53,572 bases of DNA, taken from Ministeria vibrans ATCC 50519 (lineage: Eukaryota > Opisthokonta > Filasterea). The position numbers were made by a program, and so were the translations under genes. The notes under the pieces were generated by a model. The model was not told the DNA's origin, ran no database searches, and was given only the letters and a program-made list of their open reading frames with translations. Below, in pieces: positions 26,003 to 37,526 of this stretch (its first letter is position 1; the number at the start of each line of letters is the position of its first letter). The stretch spans positions 1-53,572 of the forward strand of contig CALSCP010000692.1 in the NCBI GenBank assembly GCA_943704425.1, given 5' to 3'.

Positions 26003-29000
26003 ATGAGCGGCAGCGACGACGATGCTCCTGTGGGGCCTGTGGGCGACAGCGACGACGATGCGCCCGTTGGGCCTCCGCCTGCCGACTCGCCGGTCGCCCA
26101 TTACGACGACGACGACGACGATGATGACGAGGAGGAGGAGGAGGATGGGGTGAATCCTCTGGCGGCACTCGTAGCGGGACCGCTGGCGGACGACGACGAC
26201 GACGACGAGGAAAGCGATGGAGGCGAATACGATCCGACCAAGGGTCGACGCGGTAGGGGTGGTGCCGACGACGACGACGACGATGCCGACGACGACATTG
26301 ACGACCCAGAGGACGACGACGATGGTGATGGTGATGACGACGACGGCGCCAAGGCAGACGACGACCATGATGAGGATGAAGATGATGACGACGATGAGGG
26401 ACCCGTTCGACGAAAGAAGACGCATGCACAAAAGAAGCGCAGTCGTCGTGTGATTGATGATGACGACGACGACGATGATGACGAGGAAGAAGAGGACGTT
26501 GGCGAGGGCGACAAGGACGACAGTTACAACGAGCGCAAGCGACGCCACGAGAGCGACGGGAGCGAACTGGACTCTGATGACCTTGAGTTGATCAAGGAGG
26601 CACAGGAGAAGGCGCTGGTACAGGAAGGACGCTCACGCAAGCGAGCCAAAGACACAGAGAAGAAACAGAAGAAGAAGAATAAGAAGCAGAAGACGGCCAA
26701 GACAGCCAAGCTGAGTGCGTTTGCGCAACAGTTTGTCGAGAGCAGTGCGAGTGTTGACAAGGGCGACGAAGACACGGAGAGTGGTGCGCCGCCGAAGAAG
26801 AAGAAGCGACGCCGCGACGACTTTGTTGCCGACTCGGATGAGGATTTGGAAGAGGACGACGATGATGCACTGGCGCGATTTGAAGCGTTTGACGAGGAGA
26901 TGGCTAGCGATGAGGAGGACCTGTCGCCGCCGGGTTCCGACGAGGAGGAGGACGACGAGGAGGAGGGAGGCGACTCGGATGGCGATGGGGGCACAGCGGC
27001 ACTCTTGGGTGGGAAGTCGAAGAAGAAGAAGAAGAAGGCGACGGGGGCTGCTGCACCGCCGGCGTCGTTGCGTGTGGATGACGAGTTTGGTGACTTTATT
27101 GAGCACGATGGGTCTGAATCGGAGCACTCCGAGGACGAAGAGATGGACGATGGTGTTCGCTTTGAGGTGGATATTCTGAAAGAGGGCCAGAATGAGGCAC
27201 TGGGCATTTTCGGGGAGCTGTATCATGGACTGCTTGACGGCGCGACCGCCTTGGATGCGGATGTGGAGGACGACTTTGATGACGGCGACTACGACCGACT
27301 CAACGAGGAGGACGAGGAGATTATCGAAGAGGGTGGTGACGACGCTGACGCGGCCACGGCACGGATGGCGGAGCGACAGCGAAGGCGCGAGGAGCGTCGC
27401 AAGGAGCGTGCGATTGGGCTCGAGCAGGCGTACGAGCCGGCCGAGCTGGTGCGCTCGCTGATGACCGCGTCGGACACTCTCATTCGTGCTACTGATTTTC
27501 CCGAGCGACTGCAGTCGCTGCAGAAGCTGCGTCAGACACACACAGAGGCGCATGGTGCGGGCTTTGCTGAAGAAGCCGAGTGGATCTATGTCAATGGGTT
27601 TGGGGGGCGACCCAAGAGTGACGATGGCAGTCGACGGGCGGCGCGCTCGCTCCACCGCGACGTCCGCTCGTTCATTGTGGACATCCGTGAAGGATCTGCC
27701 TCGGGTGCCGTCAAGGGCATTACCAATGCGCTACGGCTCATTTTCCAGGACGGCTTTGAGCCGGCGTTTGTGGCGACATACCGTGTCGACGACCTCCTCG
27801 ACCTGGCACAGTCGTACCACAGCGAGGTGTTGCCCACCGAAGACATCATGTTGCGACTGTACGTGATGCTTGACTGGGACGAGCGCTTTCTGCGACTGCA
27901 CGCTGGCAAGCGACGACTCCTTCAGCTGTGCGACCAGGTGCGCGACTCGCTGCTTGAGGCTGAAGCCTACGATGGCGCTGATCGCGTAGTGGTCGAAACG
28001 ACGCGACTGGCACTGCAGGATGACGCAGAGGAGCAGGCACACCTGGCCAACGGCGGCATCGAAGTGGACCACGAGCTGGCCGACATGGAGCAGCGCATGG
28101 TCTTCTACTTTGCCGATCGCATAAACACAGCCAAGAAGGGGACTGGCCAGCACCAAATGCCCGCCCAGCACACCAACTACCGACACTGTCTCTCGTCGGG
28201 CGTCGGTGCCATCACCCGCCACTACGGCATTCCCGTGCACAAGCTCGGGCGCAACATTCTGCTGGGCAAGGCGCGCCACGAGATTGAAGAGAGTGAGCAG
28301 GACCCCAACGATGTTGCCGAGGAGTTTGTCGACCCAACGGTTGAGATGCGCAAGAGCTCTAAACGTGTGCTTGCTATGGCACGGTACATGGTTGCGCAAG
28401 AGATTGTTTTTGATCCAAACATTCGCGCGGCGGCACGCGATAGTTTCTTCGACCTTGGCTCGGTGACGGTGCGCGCCACGGCCAAGGGACTCAAGGAACT
28501 CGACTCGCACCACCCTTACTCGGCATTTGCCTTTCTCACCAACAAGCACCTGGACGAGTTTAAGGACGACCAGTTTCTTCACATTTTGCGTGCTGAAGAG
28601 CAAGGTCTTGTCAATGTGTACGTGCGTGGCGAGCGTCTGCTGGCCGGTGAAGATCCTGCCAGTCCTGCTGTCGCGTCGCGCTGTCCCGAGTTTGTCGAGC
28701 GTGCCTTCCGTGTCTACCACGAGACGGAGCTTGACCTGTGGAACCCCGAGCGACGTGCAGCTCTCGAGAACGCTATTGTGTATGGTCTATTCCCGCAGTT
28801 TGCTCGCGAAGCACGCATGGCACTGCGCAAGCGTGCCGAACTGCACGTGCTGCATCAATGCTTTGTCGACATGCTCAAGCGTGCCATGAGCCCGCCTGTG
28901 CCTCGGACGCTTTTGCCGCTTCGCAGCGATTTTGGTGGTGACGAAGTGGCGTACGACGCGGAGTTGCGCGACTACGAGTCGTCCGTGTGCGGCACAGTCG

Positions 29001-31398
29001 CCGGCTGTTTCATTGGCGACTCGCGCACCCCAACTTTCCTTGCCTTCATCAATGGCAACGGTGTCATGATGGACTTTCTCAAGCTCGACTACCTGGCCAA
29101 GGGACGTGCGGCGGGCGCTTCGAAGCTCGAGTCGGACGAGCGCCGACTGCGTGAGTTCATTGAGGCGAAGCGGCCATCGGTGGTCGCTGTTGCCGCCAAC
29201 AATTTGTCGGACCGTCGCATCTTTGACCAGATTGCCGGCATTGTTGGATCGGTCAACGACCTGAAACGACACGAGGCACGCGAACGCAAGCAAGAGATGC
29301 TCGATGAAAAGCGCGAGGTGGACGCGGCTGCGTTGAAGCGCAAGAAGAGCAAGAAGAAGGCGGGCGCAGTGACTGCCGAGCTGAACCCGCTTGACTACGA
29401 ACTGCAGCCCGAAGACAACGCAGGCTTCACGCCCATGCAGGTACGCTGGGCTGACCCCTCGGTCCCCAACATCTACGGTCAGAGTGAGCGTTCGAGCAAG
29501 GAGTTTCCGCAGTTTCCGCCGGTGCTGTGTCGTGCCATTTCGGTTGGGCGTGTCGTGCAGGACCCACTCTTTGAGTACGCGTCGTTGTCGAACATTGACC
29601 ACGAGCTGACGGGCGTCAAGGTGACGCCGCTGCAGAGCCTTGTGGGTGAGGAGCTTGTGGAAGAGTGGTTTGAGCGGGCGCTGGTGACGGCTGTGGCGCG
29701 TGTCGGTGTTGACTTCAACCATGTCCTGCGTTTCCCACATCGCGAGGCAGCGCTTCATCTGGTGGCCGGGTTTGGGTTGCGCAAGGCACAGTACCTGGCA
29801 CGTGGCGTGCAGCAGCGACGTCAGCCTATTCGCACACGACTTGAGTTACGTGCCACACCAGGCGTGGGCGAGTGTGTGTACCGCAACGCGGCGCCCTTCC
29901 TCAAGATTGTGGCTCCAGCACACTCGCACAACGACGACGATGACATGGACGAGTACGAGATGGAGGGTGTCGACGACGGTGACATTGTGTACGATGACGA
30001 TGACGATGACGATGCCGACGACGACGACGACGGCGAACGAAGACGCGCTCGACGACGGAATCAGCAGCGACAGCGGCAACGGCAACGTGGTGGTGACGAA
30101 GATGAGGGTGAGGATGATGGTGACGGCGATGAAATTGTCGTGCCTGAGCCACTAGGGTACACGGAAGAGGAGGAGGAGTACTTTGCAGTGGTGCACAACG
30201 ACGAGCTAGACCTGAATGACATTGTGGAGAACGAAGAGCTGGTGAAGGACGCGGACGACGACGAGGACAACGTGAACTTTGTTGAGCACCAGCAGTTGTT
30301 GGTGGAGAAGCGCAAGCGACTGGCCGAGTGGGAGGAGCGCGAGCGGGCGCGCATTGAGCGGGCAGAGGCGATTGAGATGGCGCAGGAGCGACTGCGGCGG
30401 CGACGCGAGCGCAACGAGGAGCTCGAGCGAGCGAAGCGTGAGAAGCGCCTGATTCACTATGTGGACGTGCTCGACCAGACGCGAGTGCCGCCCGAGGCGT
30501 ACGATTATGCACGTTTCATTGCGAAGAACGCGGTGGAGTCGAACGAGACGGCGGACGACATTCGGGACGATCCGAGCAAGCATGTGGCGCGTCTGTTGGC
30601 GTCGCGCAGTGACGACTCGGGAGCGCGCGAGATTCTGCGTCTGTTTGACTTGGCGGACATGGCGCTGAACTACCTGCGACAGAAGAATGTGGTGCAGCTG
30701 CTCGAGTTGATTCGTGAAGAGCTGCGCGATCCGTTTCGTGATCCTCGTCGACGGCTAGAGGATGTTGCGGGTGAATTAGGGGCGCCCGAGTCGCGCACGG
30801 GCAACCCGTATGCGTCGGTGGGAGCCGAGCGGTTGTTGACGCTCTTCACGGGCGAGACGCTGGCGACGTTGTGCAAGGGACGTGTGGTGAAGGGCACGGT
30901 GATGCGGTTTAGTCAGCGTGACAAACCGACAACGACGGTGCGACTCGACTGTGGACTGCAGGGCATCATTCCATTGTCGAAGCTGAGTCGCACGCGTCTC
31001 GCACACCCCGAGGAGCGTCTGTCGATTGGGCAGGTGGTTGAGGCGCGCATTGTCGAGCTGGATCCGGCGCGGATGTTGGCGGTGCTCGAGTGTCGCGGGG
31101 ACACCATGGCGAACCCACCACCCGAGATGGCACCCGTGCGCGACGCCATCTACTATGATGCGCCGGCTGAGGAGGCGGCACGAGCGTCGGCGCGGGCCAA
31201 GAAGGAGGCGCAGCACCAAGCCAAGATGCGACGGTACAAGAAGCGACCGATTGAGCACCCTCTCTTCCGCAATGTTTCGCTGGCAGCCGCACTTGCACTG
31301 CTTGAGGACCCTTCGGTTGACGCGGTGTTTCGTCCCAGCAGTAAGGGGACGGACCATCTGACAGTGTCTTGGAAGGTAAAGCAAAAGAGGGGAAAAAA

Positions 31399-31450
<52 letters not shown>

Positions 31451-32599
31451 CTGACAATGGTTTTGTGTGTAGTTCGCTGAAGGTGAGATTGTGCACGAGG
31501 ACATTCAGGAGCTGGACAAGGTCAACGATGTGGTGTTGGGGCGTCGACTGCGAATTCTAGACGAAGAGTACGAGGACCTCGATGAAATTGTGGTCCGCCG
31601 CATTCAGCCGTCCATTGCCTTTTCCAAGGCTATTTGTGGTTATAAGGTAGGGAGTTTTTTTTTTTTTTTCGTCTGTGTGAGTATGTCTGATGCGAATGGC
31701 TGTGTAGTATTTCCGATCGATGCAACAGAGTGAATTGAAGAAGATGATGGAGAAGGAGAAGTCGCAGTACCCATCCAAGACACCGTACTACTTTATCATT
31801 GATCGAGTACGCAATTATAATAACATTTTTAGTGTGGAGTGAGTGATTGACTGTGTGTGTGCATGTGTAGGGGCATCCCAAGTGCTTCTCGCTCGGGTGT
31901 TTACCGTCGCGACGAGTGCGATTTGAGACGGTGCGAGTGACTGCGGACGGGTACCGGTACCGTCAGGAGCTACACACATCGCTGCAGAAGCTCGTTGGGT
32001 ATTTCAAGCGCAACATTAATGTGGCGCCACCGAAGCGCCCTACGCCTGCCGTGGCCTCTGCTAAGCCACAGAGCACAAACAACGCAATGGATGATGTGTC
32101 GATGGGTGGAGGATCGAGTGTGGGAGCATGGAGTGGTGGTGGAGCGAGTAGTGGGGGTGGTGGTGGCTATGGGGATGGGAGTGTGCGACGACCAAGTCGC
32201 TTTGATGTGGGTGCGCCTCCGTCCGGTACACCTTCGTACTTTTCGGATTCGTACGGCGGTCGGCAGGGTGCTGGTGCGGGTGCGCCTCCACCCATGCACC
32301 CTCCACCGTCGTCCTACCTGCCGCCGCCGCCACAGCGTCAACAGCAGCAGCAACAACGCCCGCCATCGTCGTATTCGACAGGTGGTGGGCAACAGTACGG
32401 GCAAGGGACGGTGGGCTACGACCCGTACGCCAGCCAGAGCAGCTTCTCTCTGCCGCCTCCGCCCCACCAGTACGGCGGTCCTGCTCCGCCCTCAGGTGCT
32501 CCTGCTCCGCCCCCCTGGCGCAGTGGCGGTGCCCCTCCTCCTCCCGCCCCGCCCGGCTGGGTCAAGGAGGGTGCTTCCTCGTCAAAACCCCGTTATTGA
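26003..32599 (+). CDS. SUPT6H: SPT6 transcription elongation factor
   Basis: Exons 26003-31375 (single 5.4-kb exon), 31473-31646, 31708-31806 and 31871-32599; about 2,124 residues. SPT6 is a histone H3-H4 chaperone that travels with RNA polymerase II. Order: very acidic N-terminus with KKK/RKR islands (1-430); helix-turn-helix and YqgF-like core (about 520-1260; GLFPQFAREARMALRKRAEL, FLAFINGNGVMMDFLKLDYL); helix-hairpin-helix (HLVAGFGLRKAQYLARGV); acidic insert; DLD; S1 domain (CKGRVVKGTVMRFSQRD, GLQGIIPLSKLSRTR); and tandem SH2 spanning all exons (HPLFRNVSLAAALALLED, VFRPSSKGTDHLTVSWKF, DLDEIVVRRIQPSIAFSKAI, YYFIIDRGHPKCFSLGCLP). The C-terminus after 1,960 is Gly/Pro/Ser-rich. Two Asp/Glu-rich inserts are longer than in animals. 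It converges with ADA3, 159 bp between stops. Confidence 0.96.
31401..31449. repeat. (GT)n microsatellite in SPT6 intron 1
   Basis: About 24 GT units fill most of the 97-bp first intron of SPT6. The intron lacks an early stop, so the open frame of exon 1 runs on as Val-Cys repeats. That is an artefact, not protein. Confidence 0.9.
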
Positions 32600-32640
32600 C
32601 GTAGGGCCCCTTGTGTGTGACAGACAGAGAGAGTGAGCGA

Positions 32641-32672
<32 letters not shown>

Positions 32673-32758
32673 TAATGAATTACTTGTTTCTATGTTTAAA
32701 GAGGACGAAAAGGGTCCAGTTATAATCATAAGAATAATCATACAGGAATGGAGGTGCT

Positions 32759-34474
32759 TTATTTTGTTTTGGTTTTTGATGGACGGGGCTCGAGAATGCG
32801 CTTGCGGGACTCAATGGCCCGTTCAATGTCAGCTTCAAGGCGCTTGCCCAGGGGACGGCCTTGACGTCGCCGTTGCTAAATACGAGAGCGAGAGAGGGTG
32901 TGCGTGTGAGTGAGGAGAGCGAGTGTGTGTGTGTGTGTGCGTGTGCCAGAGATTTCCAGTACCAGATAGCGGAGGTAGCAACGCTCGACATCACAGTCTG
33001 CGGCAAAGAGAGCCGAATCGAGGATATCCGGGTTGGGCTGCGGCTCTTGTGGTGATGGTGATGCTGATGGGGCAGTCATGGGTGGCGGTGGAGTGGGCTC
33101 TGTGTCGGGGAGTGCGCGAATGGCCTCGCGCAGAAGCTCAGTGCGACTGTGGCGGAGTGCTGCGAGTTGGGACTGGGCAGTGCGGAGTTGGTCGAGAATT
33201 TGATCGTCGGCGGGAGGGTAGCGCAGTGTTTGACCGCACTTGCGAGCGAGAGAGGCAAAGACATCCTTGGAAGGGTCGGTGGAGGCGGCGGCAGCAAGAA
33301 CACGGCGCATGGGCTCGGAGGAGGCCTTGAAGACGCGCGCCTGCTGGGCGGGAGTGGACGCGGAAATGGACGGGAGGGCGGCGTGGAGACGGGCGTAGAC
33401 GGCGTCGAAGGAGTGGTGTTCGGTGTCGGCAAGGGATGGATCGAGCAGACCGGCCTTGGCGCACTCGGCTGCGGCCTCGGCTAGGTCGAGCGTAAGACGG
33501 GCCTGGCGGTAGGCTGGCTGGCCGCGCGCTGGCAATGCAGGCACTTCAAGCCAGGCGTCAAGGGGTTCGTCGAGGCTGTCGACTTGATCGAGGGTTGGAA
33601 GGGCCGTAGATGGTGCAGTGGATGTGGAGTTGGGGTGGGTAGTGGCAGCGGTGGTGGTCGTGGTAGTGGTCGTGGTGGTGGTGGGCGGCGGGGGAAGGGC
33701 GTCGATGGAGACCCAGAATTCATGGAGAGGACCAGCAAGAGATGGGAGCTGAATAATCATACAAAAAACAACAGAAATAAGTACAAGAGGGGTGTGCACA
33801 GTGAGAACACATGCATTAAGGATAATGATAATAAATATCTTACTTGGCTGATGGGCAGTGGCGCCTGGTACTTGTCGTCATCGTCGTCGTTGTCGTCCTT
33901 GCGCGTCCTTGCTGTTGTTTTTGCGCGCTTGCTGACGCGCGTCTCCTGTTGCTTCTTGGCTGTGGGAGGCAGTGGGGGAGGGATGAGCATCTGGACGCCT
34001 TCTAAGGGGCGTTTTCGCGGACGGCCGAGCGGGCGCCCCTTGGAGCCGAGTCTCACGCCTGGTGCGTACATGGGCAGAGCCTGCGGAAGCGACGAGGCCG
34101 GGATCGCCGACGATTGGCCCCGGGTGGTCCAGCGCGCGGGCCCGTCGCTCGAGAGCCAGTGGGCGACGCGGTTCTACGAGTGAGAGCAGTTCAGTGTTTC
34201 GCTGACAAGCACATCAGCCAAAAAAAAAAAAAAAATGAATGGTACCTTTTCCTGTACGGCGCGACTGTAGTTGGAGACGGAGACAGCATGCAGGGCTTCG
34301 ACTTCAGCGCGGAGTGCAACGAGTTGGTCTGTGGATAAACTGAGAGAGAGAGAGAGAAGTTAAGAGTTTGAGTTTATGATTGGTCATTCCACCTTTCGCC
34401 ATTTGCAGCGAGATGCAGTGTGGGACAGCACTCGGACGTGGGTACGACGTTAAAGTCCGGAAGTGTTGGGTCCA
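32759..34474 (-). CDS. TADA3: ADA3/TADA3-like SAGA subunit
   Basis: Exons 34474-34393, 34328-34246, 34173-33844, 33748-32963 and 32875-32759; 465 residues (human 432). Ada3 links Gcn5 and Ada2 in SAGA/ATAC acetyltransferase complexes. Evidence is pattern-level. The N-terminal MDPTLPDFNVVPRPSAV and DQLVALRAEVEALHAVSVSN parallel human VCPRYTAVLAR and LDTLQLELETLLSSASRR. A basic AT-hook-like RPLGRPRKRPLEG is followed by GPLHEFWVSIDALPPPP (human NRFWASVEPYC). The C-terminal half has RLTLDLAEAAAECAKAGLLD then DDQILDQLRTAQSQLAALRH, the helical Ada3 signature ending DDEILAELRKRQAEL. A poly-Thr run (11 residues) interrupts the centre. Exon 2 uses the CACAG acceptor at 34329-34331, because the nearer CTCAG breaks the frame. 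Confidence 0.72.
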
Positions 34475-35119
34475 TCACAAAAAATAATAATAAGAAAAGG
34501 GTGAAAATAGATCATTAATTCACTATAAGTTTATTATATTATTATTATCAATAAAATCAATAACTGAAAAATTTTACTGCATCTCGACCGCTGATCGGGT
34601 TCTTCATTGAGTTCGTTCTTCATGGGGAACAATACAATAATAATAATGATATTATTATATTATTATGATAAAAAAAAAAAAAAAGAAATGGGGCTCACTA
34701 ATGTGCCTCCGATTTATGCCACCACTCTGCTCCCGTGTAGCACGGAAGGAGGGCATTAGCATACCGGAGCGACGCGCATCTGCGCGATCGCCTCAGAGAG
34801 ACACACCGCCAACCGATTTCATTTTGTGCCTTTGTGGTTTATATTGTGAGTGGATGTTCGACCAAATGATGACAGAGCATTTCTAAAAATAATGATTTAA
34901 TTATATTAACAAAGACAGAGTCTATTCAGTGCCTCAGTCTTGACTCTTGAGTCTATACTTTGGCATATGCTATGGCCTATGGCCTATGGCCTATAATTGC
35001 TATCCTGAGACCTAATTCGGACTTGGTTCAATAATCATTTCAGTATGATAATAATTATTATTAATTTGTATTCATTCAAACATTTATATGATCTAACGTC
35101 GGTCTGCTGTGCGTACATA
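34475..35119. other. Divergent AT-rich spacer, no gene seen
   Basis: 645 bp between ADA3 and the RCC1-repeat gene. It is AT-rich with ATTATTATT and poly-A stretches and short tandem TATGGCCTA copies near 34970-34995. Small ORFs (for example 34665-34886) have no recognisable content. It presumably holds both promoters. Confidence 0.5.
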
Positions 35120-36661
35120 ATGAGACTGCGTAGCAAGCTCAGTCAGTCCACAAGCCCTACCTTTTCGGTGTATGGGGGCAATGATTTCGGCGAGGGTGGA
35201 GAGGGAGAGCAGTTTTCGTGCGACGTGATGAGTGTCGCTGCTGGAGCGACTCACACCCTTGTCCTGTGCCGGGACGGGCGTGTATTATCGCGTGGCTCCA
35301 ACTCCAATGGACAGCTGGGTCGACGAGGTGACGAGAATGCCTCGTTTGAGAGTGTTGAGGTTGAAAGTGAGATTCGAGCGGTTGCCAGTGGCAACCGATT
35401 CTCGCTGTTCCTCAGTGCGGACGGACGTGTGTTTGGGTGTGGTAACAATGTGTCGGCGCAGCTCGGGTTCTTTTTCGGCGACGAATGCTACTGTGCGGCT
35501 CCACAAGCGCCCAAATTCTTGCCACACTTTCGTCGGCCTGTGCGTTCCATTGTGTGCGGCGCTGATTTCTCAGTCTTCGTCATGGACGACGGCCAGCTGT
35601 ATGCCTGCGGTGCCAATGCCTACGGACAGCTGGGGCGCGGTGTACGTGAGCCTGCACAGTTTGTGCCGCGACCGGTAGAGCTGGACATTCCTGCCAATGA
35701 CGCAGTGACTCAGCTTGCCTGCGGCCATCGGCATGTGCTTGCACGCACCGCCAAAGGTGCTCTGTACACCTGGGGCTACGAGCGAGCTGTTTCGGCAGTG
35801 GTCGGTGCTATCCATCGGCCAGACGGGGACCTACCACGACCAAAGCGGATTGATCATGACGGGGGTGTTGGGCGTCTCCCCCACCCAATCTCATGTGTTG
35901 CCGCTGGAGGCTATGTGTCTCTTGCGGTGTGCGGAGACGACCGGTTGGTCTATTCGTGGGGTCAGGGAGACCATCACGTGGGTGGGCGCAGCGACAAACG
36001 GCCGGTGTGTGTGCCGCTGCTGCGTGACATTGTATGCGTGGATGCGGGTGATGCATTTGCTGTTGCTCTTGACGCACATTCGCGACTCTTTGTCTGGGGG
36101 AGAAACTGTGCGCGACTCCTCACCGACGTGTCGCCGTCCAAGCGACTTTACGAGCCGGTGCAATGTGCGGTGGATGGCCCTGTGACGCGCGTGTACTGTG
36201 GGGCATGGCACTGTGTGATTCAGCACAGCACGACAGTGGGGTGCGCATTGTTCGCAGTCAAGAAGCAGCCACAAAGTATGAAAATGATAACTCCTTCACC
36301 TCGAAGCGTGGGTGAGGCAAATGAGCAGCCAGAAAAGGTGATGGATCAGCCACGAAGCGATTGCGGCGCAGTAGTGGCGCGACCCGTGTCGACTACAGGG
36401 GCGCGGACACGACTCCTGACGAAGCGATCGTCGGTTGATGAAGATGGCACTGAGAGTGTGGTGACAGGGAGCAGAGTGCGGCGGAGACGCTCAGAGAGTG
36501 TCACGAGTGGTGGCAGCTCTGGTGACATGGAGAGTGCGCCAGCCGAGCCAGTGCTTGTTCGTGCCAAGCGACTGTGTGCGCCTCAGTCGCCAAGCCCCGC
36601 TGAGAAGCGTCTGAAGAATATCAGCCGCATTTTGAAGGAGATTGACGCCGAGCTGGAGTGA
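35120..36661 (+). CDS. RCC1-repeat protein
   Basis: Single-exon gene, 513 residues from MRLRSKLSQ. An in-frame upstream ATG at 35045 adds an Ile-rich stretch and is not favoured. About six or seven RCC1-type blades occupy residues 15-380, recognisable by repeats such as GATHTLVLCRDGRVLSRGSN, NGQLGRRGD, DGQLYACGANAYGQLGRG, CGHRHVLARTAKGALYTWGY and DRLVYSWGQGDHHVGG. The blade order resembles RCC1 and RCC1-like regulators, but the Ran-GEF loop residues cannot be confirmed by eye. The C-terminal 130 residues are Arg/Ser-rich with SRVRRRRSES (possible nuclear localisation) and end with a short helix. Function could be Ran-GEF-like or another beta-propeller scaffold. It is followed 131 bp later by peptide deformylase on the same strand. 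Confidence 0.8.
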   Translation: MRLRSKLSQSTSPTFSVYGGNDFGEGGEGEQFSCDVMSVAAGATHTLVLCRDGRVLSRGSNSNGQLGRRGDENASFESVEVESEIRAVASGNRFSLFLSADGRVFGCGNNVSAQLGFFFGDECYCAAPQAPKFLPHFRRPVRSIVCGADFSVFVMDDGQLYACGANAYGQLGRGVREPAQFVPRPVELDIPANDAVTQLACGHRHVLARTAKGALYTWGYERAVSAVVGAIHRPDGDLPRPKRIDHDGGVGRLPHPISCVAAGGYVSLAVCGDDRLVYSWGQGDHHVGGRSDKRPVCVPLLRDIVCVDAGDAFAVALDAHSRLFVWGRNCARLLTDVSPSKRLYEPVQCAVDGPVTRVYCGAWHCVIQHSTTVGCALFAVKKQPQSMKMITPSPRSVGEANEQPEKVMDQPRSDCGAVVARPVSTTGARTRLLTKRSSVDEDGTESVVTGSRVRRRRSESVTSGGSSGDMESAPAEPVLVRAKRLCAPQSPSPAEKRLKNISRILKEIDAELE

Positions 36662-36792
36662 ATCAATGTATAAAACTAAAATAAATTATTATGATTATAT
36701 TTTTGTACATAGTTGTCTTACACTTCAGCTTGATCACTGCGTCTTATCACACATTTGTCTACTACAAAAGTACAATTCATCTGAATTGAATC

Positions 36793-37461
36793 ATGCTGTC
36801 GGCAAGCGCCCCCGCCGTCCCGCAAGTTCGCGTGGTTGGTGATCCAGTTTTGAGGCAGATCGCAACTCCCGTGCCCGACAATGGAAAGGTCCCTGGCGAA
36901 GTTGTCGCCGCGGGAAACGCCCTCATGGCTCGACTGGCACTGTTTCGCCACGAGCATGGCTTTGGTCGCGGCATTGCTGCGCCCCAGTTGGGCTTTTCAG
37001 TGCGTTTGATTTGTCTTGATCTTGGACGCGGTCCCTTCCTCGCCGCCAATCCTGTGCTAACGCCCACGCGACAAGACAAGTTTTCGCTGTGGGACGACTG
37101 CATGTCCTTTCCCGACACTCTCGCCGCGGTGAATCGCTTTGAGAGTGTCCACGCGACCTTTTGCGACCTGCAAACGGGCGAGCGCGTCAATTTGCGACAT
37201 TGCTCGCGCGACCTGAGCGAACTGCTCCAACACGAGTGCGATCACCTCGACGGCGTCCTGAGCCTCGACATTTGCTTTGCACGTGTCCTAAAGAGCGAGT
37301 ACGCACAGGATCGGGCGCGCTACGACGCCATGGTCACTCCTGGCTACTCCATCACTCCCATCTGCAGCTCCGACGCTTCCTCCGCGGAGCGCTACCCAAA
37401 AGTCCCGCCACAATTTTGCAAAGAGATTCTCGTAGACACGTCAACGCTCTGCAGTCAGTGA
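36793..37461 (+). CDS. Peptide deformylase
   Basis: Single exon, 222 residues. The enzyme removes the N-formyl group from Met of organelle-synthesised proteins. Three family motifs are visible: motif 1 GRGIAAPQLG (residues about 56-65), motif 2 DDCMSFPDT (metal-ligand Cys; the usual Glu-Gly-Cys-Leu-Ser is altered to Asp-Cys-Met-Ser), and motif 3 LLQHECDHLDGVL with the HExxH metal site. The N-terminus (MLSASAPAVPQVRVVGDP) is short and has little transit-peptide character, so targeting is unclear. The C-terminal extension after motif 3 (about 70 residues, YDAMVTPGYSITPICSSDA) is longer than in bacterial enzymes. Its motif-2 variant is reminiscent of divergent eukaryotic type-3 deformylases. No introns, like its upstream neighbour. 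Confidence 0.9.
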   Translation: MLSASAPAVPQVRVVGDPVLRQIATPVPDNGKVPGEVVAAGNALMARLALFRHEHGFGRGIAAPQLGFSVRLICLDLGRGPFLAANPVLTPTRQDKFSLWDDCMSFPDTLAAVNRFESVHATFCDLQTGERVNLRHCSRDLSELLQHECDHLDGVLSLDICFARVLKSEYAQDRARYDAMVTPGYSITPICSSDASSAERYPKVPPQFCKEILVDTSTLCSQ

Positions 37462-37526
37462 AAGTGTAAAATGAGTATAATGCATCATAATTAAAAGCTG
37501 AAATGGACTTGAGAGGGTGGCGTGTT

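Noticed and set aside
26524-27207. Several serine-rich antisense ORFs opposite SPT6
   Set aside because: They mirror Asp/Glu codons of the acidic SPT6 N-terminus on the opposite strand.
31376-31450. Val-Cys repeat tail at the end of the first SPT6 open frame
   Set aside because: This is the (GT)n intron read through. Splicing at 31376-31472 restores the SH2 domain (WKFAEGEIV).
34320-34332. CTCAG acceptor for ADA3 exon 2
   Set aside because: It gives the wrong phase with the only usable donor in exon 1. The CACAG nine bases further into the exon keeps the frame and yields DQLVALRAEVE.
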